64,000 nucleotides of DNA, from NCBI GenBank assembly GCA_016929525.1, contig JAFGIP010000067.1, forward strand, positions 62,001-126,000, read 5' to 3'. Numbering within the stretch: the stretch's first letter is position 1; the number at the start of each line of letters is the position of its first letter. Positions 1-9,352 of this stretch are shown piece by piece. Made by a program: the position numbers and the translations under genes. The notes beneath the pieces are model-generated. The model ran no database searches, was not told where the DNA came from, and saw only the letters and a program-made list of their open reading frames with translations. This DNA is from Bacteroidales bacterium (GTDB lineage Bacteria; Bacteroidota; Bacteroidia; Bacteroidales; UBA10428).

Positions 1-794
1 TAATTCTGTTTTTATATTTATTATTAACAGATAAAGCGTCACTGAAAATTTTAATAAACCCCCCGCTATTATTAATTCTTGCTTCATGTTTTCTGGGTTT
101 AAATTACCTGGGATTTATTTCCGGTATCGATCACACTACCCCTGCCATTGCACAGATTTTTATACAAACAGGCCCTGTTCTTCTTGCAATGTCAGGTTTT
201 ATATTTTTCAAAGAAAAAGCTTCACACCGACAGATTGTCGGATTATTTCTGGTATTTCTTGGCCTGATCGTATTTTACCGTAATCAAATCCTGGCTTTTA
301 CTTCTGATATTGCCAAATATCAAAACGGTGTGTTACTGACATTATTTGGAGCGGTAATGTGGGCCGGTTTTGCTGTACTCCAAAAAAAACTTGTAGCTAA
401 TCATCATCCCATGCATCTGAATCTGGTGCTTTTTGGACTGCCGGCCCTGGGATACACACCTTTTGTGAATTTTAAAGTCCTGCCTGACTTATCAAATCTT
501 GAATGGGGCTTATTGTTATTCCTGGGATTAAATACGTTGCTTGCATATGGTTCGCTTGCCTATGCTTTCAAATTTCTTGAAGCAAATAAAGTAAGTGTTA
601 TCATTACTCTGAATCCAATACTTACCTTTATTGCAATGGCAATATTGGGTGTTTTTGAAGTAACCTGGATTATGCATGAGAATTTTACTGTGATTTCAGT
701 ATTTGGTGCTTTATTTGTAATAGCCGGAGCTGTTCTGACCATTTTAAAAAGCAGGAATGGTCAAAGAAATATTATATCCGAAAAAACAAAATAA
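1..794 (+). CDS. EamA/DMT-family inner-membrane transporter, 5' end outside window
   Basis: The reading frame is open from base 3, so the gene begins before the window. About 263 residues are visible of a family that is usually near 290-300. It is a chain of hydrophobic helices forming two EamA repeats. The first repeat ends in a segment reading FIQTGPVLLAMSGFIFFKEK and the second begins near base 325 (GVLLTLFGAVMWAGFAVLQK). The family moves small metabolites across the inner membrane, and the substrate cannot be read from sequence. The ATG at 189 is internal and should not be taken as the start, because family-like sequence continues upstream of it. Confidence 0.85.
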   Translation, partial: ILFLYLLLTDKASLKILINPPLLLILASCFLGLNYLGFISGIDHTTPAIAQIFIQTGPVLLAMSGFIFFKEKASHRQIVGLFLVFLGLIVFYRNQILAFTSDIAKYQNGVLLTLFGAVMWAGFAVLQKKLVANHHPMHLNLVLFGLPALGYTPFVNFKVLPDLSNLEWGLLLFLGLNTLLAYGSLAYAFKFLEANKVSVIITLNPILTFIAMAILGVFEVTWIMHENFTVISVFGALFVIAGAVLTILKSRNGQRNIISEKTK

Positions 795-819
795 CCTAGA
801 TTTGTGACTCAATTTCCAT

Positions 820-2208
820 TTGGTGCGTGAACTGATAAAAAATATCTGGGATGCTATACGGGGGTATGAACATGACTATACCAGGATAAATCTTGGTAAA
901 GCCATTCTATTGCTTTCGATTCCGATGGTTGCCGAAATGTTGATGGAATCTTTATTTGCGATCCTTGACATATATTACGTATCGCGACTGGGTGATGATG
1001 CCATTACTGTTGTTGGCCTTACAGAATCGCTCATGACAATTGTATATTCAATTGGAGTTGGTATTGCCATGGCTACTACTGGTCTGGTAGCAAGACGAAT
1101 TGGAGAGAAGAGGGATGAAGATGCAGGAATAGCAGCAACCCAGTCCATATTTCTGGGCGTGTTTTTATCTCTTTTCATAGCTCTCCCGGGAATATTATTC
1201 CCTGGAAAAATCCTTGCCGCCATGCACGCTGAACCGGAAGTCATCAGACAGGGTAAAAGCTTTATGGCATTAATGATGGGGGGAAATGGTCTGATCATGC
1301 TCCTTTTTATCAATAACGCAATTTTCAGAAGCGCCGGTGCTCCCGCTCTTTCAATGCGTGTATTACTTTTTGCCAATATAATAAATTTAATTTTAGATCC
1401 ATGCCTGATTTTCGGAATCGGTCCTTTTCCTGAATTAGGTGTATATGGTGCAGCAGTTGCTACAAATATCGGGCGCGGACTCGGGGTATTATATCAGTTC
1501 TATCTGATGTTTAGTGGTAAATGCCGGATAAAACTTAAATTAAGGCAATTTAAAATACAGCCTGCTGTAATTTATAAAGTCTTGTATTTATCCGGAGGTG
1601 GAATTCTTCAGTACCTCATCGCCACTGCAAGCTGGATTTTCCTATATCGTATCCTTGCTGATTATAAAAGTGAGGTTATAGCAGGTTACACTATTGCCAT
1701 AAGGATATTTGTCTTTTTCTTATTACCCGCCTGGGGACTCAGTAATGCTGCTTCAACCCTGGTCGGACAAAATCTCGGAGCAAAAAATCCGAAAAGAGCA
1801 GAACGTTCTGTCTGGATCACATCACTGGTAACTTCGATATATATGTTGATTGTGATGTCCTTTTTCTTAATATCACCCGATTTCCTTATCGGACTTTTTT
1901 CTGATGGAGGAAAATCAAACGAAGTAGGAATTGCCTGTCTGAAAATCATGGGTATGGGAATGTTATTTTATGGATTTGAAATGATTATAGCCCAATCTTT
2001 TAACGGGGCCGGTGATACATATACTCCCACAATCCTTAATGTTATAGGCTTCTGGATTATTGAAATTCCACTGGCTTTGCTTTTAGCTCGTCATTTAAAA
2101 ATGGAAGAAATTGGTGTGTTCTATGCTATATTCATATCAGAAACATTGCTTGCTCTGATGGGTATTATTATTTTTCGCCGGGGTAGATGGAAATTGAGGG
2201 AAGTTTAA
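820..2208 (+). CDS. MATE-family multidrug/Na+ antiporter
   Basis: A 462-residue polytopic membrane protein with two MatE repeats and about 12 predicted helices, the normal length for the family. Family hallmarks are the N-terminal segment LLLSIPMVAEMLMESLFAILD and the second-half segment LGAKNPKRAERSV. MATE proteins export drugs or metabolites in exchange for Na+ or H+; the substrate is unknown. The start is TTG at 820 or GTG at 823, with no ATG nearby that fits. It follows the EamA gene by 25 bp on the same strand, so the two may be cotranscribed. Confidence 0.9.
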   Translation: MVRELIKNIWDAIRGYEHDYTRINLGKAILLLSIPMVAEMLMESLFAILDIYYVSRLGDDAITVVGLTESLMTIVYSIGVGIAMATTGLVARRIGEKRDEDAGIAATQSIFLGVFLSLFIALPGILFPGKILAAMHAEPEVIRQGKSFMALMMGGNGLIMLLFINNAIFRSAGAPALSMRVLLFANIINLILDPCLIFGIGPFPELGVYGAAVATNIGRGLGVLYQFYLMFSGKCRIKLKLRQFKIQPAVIYKVLYLSGGGILQYLIATASWIFLYRILADYKSEVIAGYTIAIRIFVFFLLPAWGLSNAASTLVGQNLGAKNPKRAERSVWITSLVTSIYMLIVMSFFLISPDFLIGLFSDGGKSNEVGIACLKIMGMGMLFYGFEMIIAQSFNGAGDTYTPTILNVIGFWIIEIPLALLLARHLKMEEIGVFYAIFISETLLALMGIIIFRRGRWKLREV

Positions 2209-2380
2209 ACTAACTTTAGTATTAAACCTTTATTAATGAAGGTCGCATATTTTTATTTTGGAAAAGCCATAATCAATTTTGAATGTTTTCAAACAGATTC
2301 TTTTTCAGAAATTTTAGATTTCTATCTAAGGCTTCTAACCAGGAAGTTCATAAATAATGAAATGAATAGAATTAATAATA

Positions 2381-2974
2381 ATGCACTTTGAAATGGATCT
2401 ATTAGACAGTAATATTTATGCTTACCTGATTTTACCGCTGTTAATAATTATAGCCCGTATCGTCGATGTTTCAATAGGAACTCTTAAAATAATATTTATA
2501 TCACGCGGAAATATGGCTCTCGCTCCTGTGCTTGGATTCTTCGAAGTACTGGTATGGCTGCTGGCTGTAACCAAGATCTTCGAAAATCTTGACAATTGGA
2601 TATGTTATTTTGCATACCCTTTAGGTTTTGCTATTGGAAGTTTTGTAGGGATCAAACTTGAAGAAAAGCTTGCTATTGGCGTGCAACTTATAAGGATTAT
2701 AACCAGAAAAGATGCATCACAGCTTATTCAGAAACTACGGGATAATGGCTATGCTGTAACCTCAATTAGTGCCGAAGGAAGCCAGGGGAAAGTCGGAGTT
2801 CTCTATTCTGTGGTAAACAGAAAAAATATACCCGATTGCGTTTCTGTGATTAAAGAGTTGAATCCTAATGCTTTTTACACTATTGAAGATATCAGATTTG
2901 TAAGCCAGGAAATTCGTAAAGCTAAAATCAAATCCGGAATTCAAAGATCAAAACTTCAAAGTGAAGGTAAATAG
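2381..2974 (+). CDS. DUF5698/DUF2179 (UPF0316-like) membrane protein
   Basis: A 197-residue protein. The first ~100 residues form three hydrophobic helices with the family segment ARIVDVSIGTLKIIFISRG (DUF5698). The rest is a soluble alpha/beta domain of the DUF2179 type (ITRKDASQLIQKLRDNGYAV...). The biochemical role of the family is not known. An alternative ATG at 2393 (MDLLDSNIY) would remove four residues and looks equally plausible. The stop lies 2 bp before the ATG of the next gene, which suggests translational coupling. The 172 bp upstream of it contain nothing recognisable. Confidence 0.8.
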   Translation: MHFEMDLLDSNIYAYLILPLLIIIARIVDVSIGTLKIIFISRGNMALAPVLGFFEVLVWLLAVTKIFENLDNWICYFAYPLGFAIGSFVGIKLEEKLAIGVQLIRIITRKDASQLIQKLRDNGYAVTSISAEGSQGKVGVLYSVVNRKNIPDCVSVIKELNPNAFYTIEDIRFVSQEIRKAKIKSGIQRSKLQSEGK

Positions 2975-2976
2975 CG

Positions 2977-5820
2977 ATGAAATTTACTTTTGCATTTACA
3001 GTAATATTATCTGCTTATTTGAATATAAGTGCACAGTTTTATAATATCGGACAAGCACCTGCTTCGGTGAAATGGATACAAATTAAAACTGAGCATACAC
3101 AAATTATTTTTCCTTCAGGTTATTATTCCGAAGCAAACAAAGTCGCAAATATACTTGAATTCATGTATGACTATAATTCATCAGATTATAGTCGCCAACC
3201 TAAAAAAATATCAATTATACTTTATAATCAGTCTGTTTTATCTAATGGGTTTGTAACTCTTGCTCCCAGAAGATCAGAATGGGTAACAACACCCCCGCAG
3301 CAGACACTCCCTCAGGACTGGCTATCGCAGCTTTCCCTTCATGAGTACAGACATGTAATACAACTCGATAACCTCGAGCAGGGAATTACTAAAGCTCTAA
3401 AATTTGTTTTTGGTGAAATGGCTGTTGGCGCAATTACCGCTTATCTTCCATTTTGGTTTCTTGAAGGTGATGCAGTTATAGCTGAGACTGCCTTTTCATC
3501 TTCAGGCAGAGGCCGTGAAACACAGTTTATGCAAGATTTGCGCTGTATAGAATTAACAAAAGAATCAAGATATTCTTACGATCAGTCATATCTTGGAAGC
3601 TATAAATATTATATACCTAATCATTATCAATATGGTTATCATATGGTTGCTAGTTCCAAATTAAATTATAACATTAATATTTGGGATAATACCTTAAAAA
3701 ATGTTGCAAGAAAACCATATTTACTGGCACCATTCTATTTTGGCCTTAGAAAAAACGGAGCCGGCTCAAAAGAAAAGCTTTATCATAATACTTTCGATTC
3801 TTTAAAACAAGTTTGGAAAAACGATTATTTACAGGATGCCTTATTTGAAACACAATACATTCCCACATCAAAACATAAAAACTATACCAGTTATCTTTTC
3901 CCAGTAGCCATTAAGGGAAAGATCTATGCTGTCAGGACTAGTAAAGATGACATTACGCGGTTTATTGAAATTAACAACGATGCAGAAAATGTAATACACA
4001 CCCCGGGATTGTATATGAATTCCCCACCGGCAATAACCGATGAATATATTTTTTGGGAAGAGCTTATCCCAGACACCAGGTGGCAACAGAAAAGTTATTC
4101 TGTAATAAAAAAGTATAGCTACGCAGATAACAGCGTAAAATGTATTAGTAAAAAAACCAGATATTTTTCTCCTTCTGCATCCCCGACAGGCGACTCCCTG
4201 GTAATAGTACACATTGATGAGCAGAATAATTACTCACTTGTGTTGCTGGATTCAGACAACGGAAGGAAAATTAAAGAGGTATCTATCAAATCAAATGATT
4301 ATATTATATCTCCAGTTTGGATATCCAGTTCAGAAATTGCATTTATAAGTTTAAATGAAAATGGTAAAAACATTGTTATATATGATTTTAAAGAAGATAA
4401 ACATTTAATAGTTTATAAGTCAGGATTTATAAACATTGAATACCTCGAATTTGGGAATGGTTATCTTTTCTTTGCCTATGATAAAGAACTTGTCCGGAAC
4501 ATTTATGCCTTTAACTTAAAAACAAATCGAATTTACAGGATAACCTCATCAGAATATGGTGCAAACTATCCTTCATACGATAATGAAGAGCAAAGTCTTT
4601 ATTATTCAGACTATACACCCGACGGATACAGAATAGCTAAAATTAATATTGCGGATTCATCCAATTGGAAGAGTTCTGAAAATATAGAAAAATATAATTG
4701 GCCTATTGCCAAAAAGCTTTCAGCGCAAACATCTGTTAATATTCAGTTAAATGAAATTCCATCCAAATTATATGACACACTTGGATATAACAGAATAATT
4801 CATTCTTTAAATATTCATAGCTGGTTGCCTTTCTATTTCAATCCGGATGATGTCATTAATTTGGAATCAAGAATATATCCGGGATTTACTTTGTTATCCC
4901 AGAATAAATTAAGTACTGTTACTTCAAGTCTTGGTTACTTTTATACTAATAACAGTCATTACCTTGAACCAAAATTAACCCTTGCACGATTTTATCCGGT
5001 AGTTGAATTTAGTGCCCTTGTGCGCAATAATCCTTCCTTCACTGAAATTGATACTGTAGATATTCCTGACAATCTTATGAATTACTATAGACTCACAGTA
5101 AATATATATCTGCCTTTAAATTTCACCCGTAACCGGTTTTATACCTACTTACAACCTCAGGTCGGGTATACCTATAACAACAGATACGTTTATGATGAGC
5201 TGTATTTAAGAGGCATTAGCTATATGAAATACAGCTTTTACGGCAGTATTTTACTTAAGAAATCTGCAAGAGATATCAATCCAAAACTTGGGCAGACCAT
5301 TTATTTGTCTTATGTCCAACCATTAGGTAATAACAGTTATGTTAGCGATGCACTGATTGTTAGTTCTAATACTTATTTACCCGGATTTTTCAGACACCAT
5401 GGCCTGCATATCAATCTGGGATATGAAAACCAAAACCAAAAACGGTATACTTTCGGCAATCAAATAAGTTTACCAAGAGGATTTATACAAACCACAGATT
5501 ATAATGAAATAAAAAAAGGAAGTTTTGAATACACTCTCCCTTTATTTTACCCGGACTGGAGTTTAGGACCAATTGCATATATCAAACGATTTCATGCCCG
5601 ATTATTTCACGATGTGGCTTTAACCGATTATAATGAAATAATCAATAAAGAAGAATTTTCTTCCCATGTGATATATTCTTTCGGTGTAAGTTTACATACT
5701 GATATGAATTTCTTCCGTTTTATTCTTCCTTTTACCCCTTGTATTGCATATTCATATTTACCACAAATAAATTTATCTTCCTTTCAGTTCTATATCACGG
5801 TTAATACAAGTGTCTTTTAA
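2977..5820 (+). CDS. Peptidase_MA-like HEYRH domain + beta-propeller + probable outer-membrane barrel
   Basis: A 947-residue secreted protein with a signal peptide (about residues 1-19, cleavage after SAQ). An HExxH motif, HEYRH, lies at residues 122-126. A further acidic motif, WFLEGDA, follows with Glu163. This spacing matches gluzincin-type Peptidase_MA domains, in which that Glu is the third zinc ligand. Residues ~290-580 hold repeated TolB/WD40-like blades (ISPVWISSSEIAFIS, GANYPSYDNEEQSLYYSDY). The last ~300 residues alternate aromatic and polar residues and end in ...FYITVNTSVF, as in outer-membrane barrels. Proteolysis is inferred and not shown. It starts 2 bp after the DUF5698 gene. 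Confidence 0.7.
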   Translation: MKFTFAFTVILSAYLNISAQFYNIGQAPASVKWIQIKTEHTQIIFPSGYYSEANKVANILEFMYDYNSSDYSRQPKKISIILYNQSVLSNGFVTLAPRRSEWVTTPPQQTLPQDWLSQLSLHEYRHVIQLDNLEQGITKALKFVFGEMAVGAITAYLPFWFLEGDAVIAETAFSSSGRGRETQFMQDLRCIELTKESRYSYDQSYLGSYKYYIPNHYQYGYHMVASSKLNYNINIWDNTLKNVARKPYLLAPFYFGLRKNGAGSKEKLYHNTFDSLKQVWKNDYLQDALFETQYIPTSKHKNYTSYLFPVAIKGKIYAVRTSKDDITRFIEINNDAENVIHTPGLYMNSPPAITDEYIFWEELIPDTRWQQKSYSVIKKYSYADNSVKCISKKTRYFSPSASPTGDSLVIVHIDEQNNYSLVLLDSDNGRKIKEVSIKSNDYIISPVWISSSEIAFISLNENGKNIVIYDFKEDKHLIVYKSGFINIEYLEFGNGYLFFAYDKELVRNIYAFNLKTNRIYRITSSEYGANYPSYDNEEQSLYYSDYTPDGYRIAKINIADSSNWKSSENIEKYNWPIAKKLSAQTSVNIQLNEIPSKLYDTLGYNRIIHSLNIHSWLPFYFNPDDVINLESRIYPGFTLLSQNKLSTVTSSLGYFYTNNSHYLEPKLTLARFYPVVEFSALVRNNPSFTEIDTVDIPDNLMNYYRLTVNIYLPLNFTRNRFYTYLQPQVGYTYNNRYVYDELYLRGISYMKYSFYGSILLKKSARDINPKLGQTIYLSYVQPLGNNSYVSDALIVSSNTYLPGFFRHHGLHINLGYENQNQKRYTFGNQISLPRGFIQTTDYNEIKKGSFEYTLPLFYPDWSLGPIAYIKRFHARLFHDVALTDYNEIINKEEFSSHVIYSFGVSLHTDMNFFRFILPFTPCIAYSYLPQINLSSFQFYITVNTSVF

Positions 5821-6051
5821 TCAGTACAGTCTTTAATACTTCGTCTGGAAATTAATAATCCTCGATTCTGTTTCCCGTAATTTCACCTATTTATATACCA
5901 GCCTAATTATAATGTTTTATTAAAATACTGATAATATACATTGACAAACCGCAAATGTTTTTGTAAATTAGGTTTATACAACATGCCTAATTCCGAAGGG
6001 TAGAGCCCTTATTATTGTGTGAGAATATTTCATTTATCAAAACTTGAGGTA

Positions 6052-6798
6052 ATGGAACAACATGAAGTAATTGAAACAATTGGAAGTATTACCAAAATGG
6101 AACATCTTCGCTCCCTCGAAGATAATGTACTGGAAAACTCTCTTGTGCTTGCAAGTGTGGACCCCTTTCCTGGTTATCGTACCGATCAGGACAGCGCCAG
6201 ATCTGATAAACCACAATCGACATACATAATTTTAAGATACAGGTATGCTCCTGAAAAAATAAACCGGATCAATAAAGATTTGGCAATTAAAAGAATTACC
6301 AGGTGTTATCCATCATTTGGAGAAATTTTAACTCGCGATTCAATCTTACCATGTATCAGACTTAAAGGTATTGACGATCTCAGGCAAATACCAATGATCC
6401 AGGATTATTTTAAACAAAATGACCTGAAATTAATGGCATATCGCGATATTGAAGGATCAGCCAGAATAAAGATTTTTAAAACATTTAAGCTTATTGAAAT
6501 AGCAGAGGGACTATACCGCGATCTAAACGACAGTAAAAAAATTTATATCAAGATTCCACATGCTGTAAACTGGAAAAGGTTCGACTATATCAGTAAGAAA
6601 ATTAAATTCAACCTGAAAAACAGAAATTTTGATGCTGCATTAGGTATTATTTATCGTTTCTGTGGCCCGGAAGATGTGATTCGGATATACGATCATGATA
6701 AAACTCTTGAGCGTGCTTTATTATTAAAGAAGCATTTCATTAAGCAGATAAAAAGCGATATGCTTATTTCTGCCAATCTTAATCTGCCTGAGTTTTAA
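6052..6798 (+). CDS. Uncharacterised protein, paralog of the protein at 49400-50089
   Basis: A soluble protein of 248 residues that I do not recognise. It aligns along its whole length with the protein at 49400: both open with (V)IETIGS, then share NS.VL....DPFPGY, a G..D......IQ.YF segment and a C-terminal NFDAAL..(I/V)YG motif. The paralog starts at MIETIGS, so ATG at 6052 (MEQHEVIETIGS) is preferred here. A GTG at 6019 in the same frame would add 11 residues. There is no signal peptide or membrane helix. Its 3' end overlaps the convergent U32 peptidase gene by 20 bp. The 231 bp upstream hold no gene. Confidence 0.75.
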   Translation: MEQHEVIETIGSITKMEHLRSLEDNVLENSLVLASVDPFPGYRTDQDSARSDKPQSTYIILRYRYAPEKINRINKDLAIKRITRCYPSFGEILTRDSILPCIRLKGIDDLRQIPMIQDYFKQNDLKLMAYRDIEGSARIKIFKTFKLIEIAEGLYRDLNDSKKIYIKIPHAVNWKRFDYISKKIKFNLKNRNFDAALGIIYRFCGPEDVIRIYDHDKTLERALLLKKHFIKQIKSDMLISANLNLPEF

Positions 6799-8047
6799 CT
6801 AAAAGGGCATCAACAATTTTATATAGTTTATCTGACCTGCGAATCATTTGTTTTAACGGGATAGAGAAACGTTCTCCTTTATTGGCCTGATCAACAGTTT
6901 TAAGATCAACACGAATTTCTTCTACAGTAGTTTGAATTATACCGGTAGTTGGCCCTGTTACCAGTATTTCATCGCCAATTTGAATATGTGTAGCCTCACA
7001 TAAGAATTCCGCAACCTCAATATTTGAAAAGTAATTCATTCCCTTCCCTACATATATCTTTCGTTTTGTTGCTTTTGAACCATACACATGACTCCACTCT
7101 CCCAATTTTTGACCAAGATAGTATCCATCCCAGAATCCCCTGTTAAACACAGTTTCGAGGTGACTTATCCAATCTTCAATTTTTTCTTTTGTATAGGAGC
7201 CATTAATGTAATTATCAACTGCTTCACTGTAGCATTTTGTAACTGTATAAACGTATTCCGGTGGCCTGGCCCTGCCTTCAATTTTTAATACTGTAACCCC
7301 TGCATCCAGTATTTTATTCAGAAAATGTATGGTACATAAGTCTTTTGGTGACATAATATATTCATTTTCAATATCCAGTTCCCTTCCCGATTCCTTCTCT
7401 TTAACAGTATATCCCTTGCGACAGGTTTGCAAACATGCACCACGATTAGCTGAATAATTATATTCGTGCAGGCTTAAATAACATTTCCCTGATATCGACA
7501 TACAGAGTGCCCCATGAATAAACATTTCAATTTTAATTTTCCTGCCTCCGGGCCCAACTATGTTTTCCTTTTCTATTGCAGAAGACATTTCTTTAACCTG
7601 GTCAAGATTCAGTTCACGGGCTAAAACGATAACATCCGCAAATTCTGAATAAAATTTAAGTGCCTCAATATTGCTGATATTTACCTGGGTGGAAATGTGT
7701 ACTTCCATTCCAACCGATCGTGCATACTGAATTATCCCCTGATCACTCAAAATCAGTGCATCGACTTTTTTCTCTTTTGCAAAATCAATCAGTCTCCGGA
7801 CATCTTCAATTTCATTATCGTAAAATATAATATTAAGGGTCAGATAAGTTTTAACCCTGTGTTCTTTGCATATTGCCACAATTTTTTCAAGATCTTTTTC
7901 AGTAAAATTGGCTGAAGAACGGGCACGCATGTTTAATTTGTTAATCCCGAAATAAACAGCATCAGCCCCGGCCTGTATTGCTGCCATCAGTGATTCATAA
8001 GATCCTGCCGGCGCCATTATTTCAATATCTTCCCTTTGCAGTTTCAA
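6779..8047 (-). CDS. U32-family peptidase / RlhA-TrhP-type protein
   Basis: A 422-residue protein of the PrtC/YegQ/RlhA family. The N-terminal TIM-barrel-like region has EIMAPAGSYESLMAAIQAGADAVYFG. The central cysteine cluster typical of the family is present (ALCMSISGKCYLS ... GACLQTCRKGY), which in RlhA/TrhP is tied to an Fe-S-type site. Members were named collagenase-like peptidases, but the better-studied ones hydroxylate or help modify rRNA or tRNA using prephenate. At 422 residues it resembles the single-domain TrhP class. It may be cotranscribed with the AHSA1-like gene, whose stop lies 13 bp upstream of this start. Confidence 0.88.
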   Translation of the reverse strand: MKLQREDIEIMAPAGSYESLMAAIQAGADAVYFGINKLNMRARSSANFTEKDLEKIVAICKEHRVKTYLTLNIIFYDNEIEDVRRLIDFAKEKKVDALILSDQGIIQYARSVGMEVHISTQVNISNIEALKFYSEFADVIVLARELNLDQVKEMSSAIEKENIVGPGGRKIKIEMFIHGALCMSISGKCYLSLHEYNYSANRGACLQTCRKGYTVKEKESGRELDIENEYIMSPKDLCTIHFLNKILDAGVTVLKIEGRARPPEYVYTVTKCYSEAVDNYINGSYTKEKIEDWISHLETVFNRGFWDGYYLGQKLGEWSHVYGSKATKRKIYVGKGMNYFSNIEVAEFLCEATHIQIGDEILVTGPTTGIIQTTVEEIRVDLKTVDQANKGERFSIPLKQMIRRSDKLYKIVDALLVKTQAD

Positions 8048-8060
8048 TTCTTATTGCTTA

Positions 8061-8438
8061 CTATTTAAAAAATTGTTTTAAAGATCCCCAGTAATTTTTT
8101 CTCCAACCATCTTCCATTTCCTGATATACTTCATCAGGTACATTTTCATGGATAAGTTCAATGCGTGTATTACCTTTTTCAGGTTTCAGATAGATTGTAA
8201 CAATAGATTCTTCTACTTCACCATCGAAATACCATTGTTGTTTTATCCATTCCTTTTCTTTGAATTCCAGGTTTTTACCAACAATATCTCCGTCAAAAAG
8301 TGAGAATTCCGAGCCTGTTTCAGTTGACATTTCAGCTTTATAGCCAGTCCACAGTTCTATAGTGAAAGGATTTGTTAATGCCGTGTAAACTTCTTCGGGT
8401 GTAGCCGATATATAATGTTTTTGTCGTATTGTTTTCAT
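8061..8438 (-). CDS. SRPBCC / AHSA1-like domain protein
   Basis: A small START-fold protein of 125 residues. It has the usual opening for this group (KTIRQKHYISATPEEVYTALTNPFTIELWTG) and the closing helix DGWRKNYWGSLKQFF. The fold binds hydrophobic ligands, and in eukaryotic Aha1 a related domain stimulates Hsp90. The bacterial role is usually unknown. ATG at 8438 is chosen; an in-frame ATG at 8459 would add seven residues that match nothing in the family. It lies 13 bp upstream of the U32 gene on the same strand. Confidence 0.82.
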   Translation of the reverse strand: MKTIRQKHYISATPEEVYTALTNPFTIELWTGYKAEMSTETGSEFSLFDGDIVGKNLEFKEKEWIKQQWYFDGEVEESIVTIYLKPEKGNTRIELIHENVPDEVYQEMEDGWRKNYWGSLKQFFK

Positions 8439-8593
8439 ATATATATTATTATTCTGCAAAATTAATTATAAAAATTGCAGTACTGCTCAGATCATAAGAC
8501 CACTATTAATTTTTAACAGTAATTTATTGTTAATAAAGCTGTTCATATACCGATTTTTATTATTGATCTATATTTAAGATTTTTGTTAAATAA

Positions 8594-8641
8594 CCCAAAG
8601 CTAAGAATTTGGGGGTGTTTGCCGAAAAACCTAAGAGTAGG
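8594..8641 (+). other. Two small hairpins in the leader of the outer-membrane protein gene
   Basis: CCCAAA (8594-8599) pairs with TTTGGG (8608-8613). CCTA (8630-8633) pairs with TAGG (8638-8641). Both sit within 70 bp of the ATG at 8661, in an unusually G-rich patch for this AT-rich chromosome. They could form structure in the 5' untranslated region. No known riboswitch or thermometer consensus was recognised. Confidence 0.25.
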
Positions 8642-8660
8642 CTAATTAAATCCACTTAAA

Positions 8661-9299
8661 ATGAAAAAATTCCTTATCATTACAGCAATTGTATTGTTAG
8701 CTATTCCTGCTGTTAACGCGCAGGAACCTTCAGGTAACTTTGCAGTAGATTTTAATTTTGATCCGGCCGCTATTTTTGATGCCAATGCCGGTCCTATGTT
8801 TCAAATGCCGTATATCAAAGGAAGGTATTTTCTATCATCCAAAACAGCTCTGCGTGTAGGATTTGATTTTGGTTTTGGAAGTAGTAAAGATTACGAAGAT
8901 CCGGATGGTGATGATTACACTAAAATGTCCAGTGCTAATTTTTCTCTGGCAGCAGGAATAGAAAAACAATTTGGCACAGATAAGTTTAGAGCCTATGTTG
9001 GAGGTGAACTACCTATTTCCGTATACAGATCATCTTCTGAAGTAAGTATTGCTGATAATACAATAGAATCGACAAACCCTTATGGTGATGATTTTTTTGG
9101 CATTGGTTTAGCAGCAGTAGTTGGTTTTGATTATTACATTTTACCAGCCTTATATGTAGGAGCAGAATTTTCTCCGGGATTTGCTTTTATTAAATACAGA
9201 GATCAGGAAGTAGATAACGATGTGATTGAAAAAGGAGGCAACGGTTTCGGTTTCAATATTTCTTCAGCTTCTGGAGTAAGAATTGGTGTAAGGTTTTAA
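8661..9299 (+). CDS. Outer-membrane beta-barrel protein
   Basis: A 212-residue protein with a clear signal peptide (MKKFLIITAIVLLAIPAVNAQ, cleavage after residue 20). It is followed by alternating hydrophobic/polar strands rich in Gly and aromatics, for example TALRVGFDFGFGSS and YYILPALYVGAEFSPGF. It ends in ...GVRIGVRF with a terminal Phe, the usual signature for BAM-dependent insertion. This fits a small OmpW/OmpA-like eight-strand barrel. There is no peptidoglycan-binding domain. The precise role is unknown. It stands alone between a divergent gene and rsgA. Confidence 0.75.
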   Translation: MKKFLIITAIVLLAIPAVNAQEPSGNFAVDFNFDPAAIFDANAGPMFQMPYIKGRYFLSSKTALRVGFDFGFGSSKDYEDPDGDDYTKMSSANFSLAAGIEKQFGTDKFRAYVGGELPISVYRSSSEVSIADNTIESTNPYGDDFFGIGLAAVVGFDYYILPALYVGAEFSPGFAFIKYRDQEVDNDVIEKGGNGFGFNISSASGVRIGVRF

Positions 9300-9352
9300 C
9301 AATATGTAATTCCAATTAATGTTTATATTGTCCGATCGATAAATTAGCGGTA

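Noticed and set aside
6779-6798. 20-bp overlap of two convergent genes
   Set aside because: Small 3' overlaps are common in compact bacterial genomes; not a special signal.
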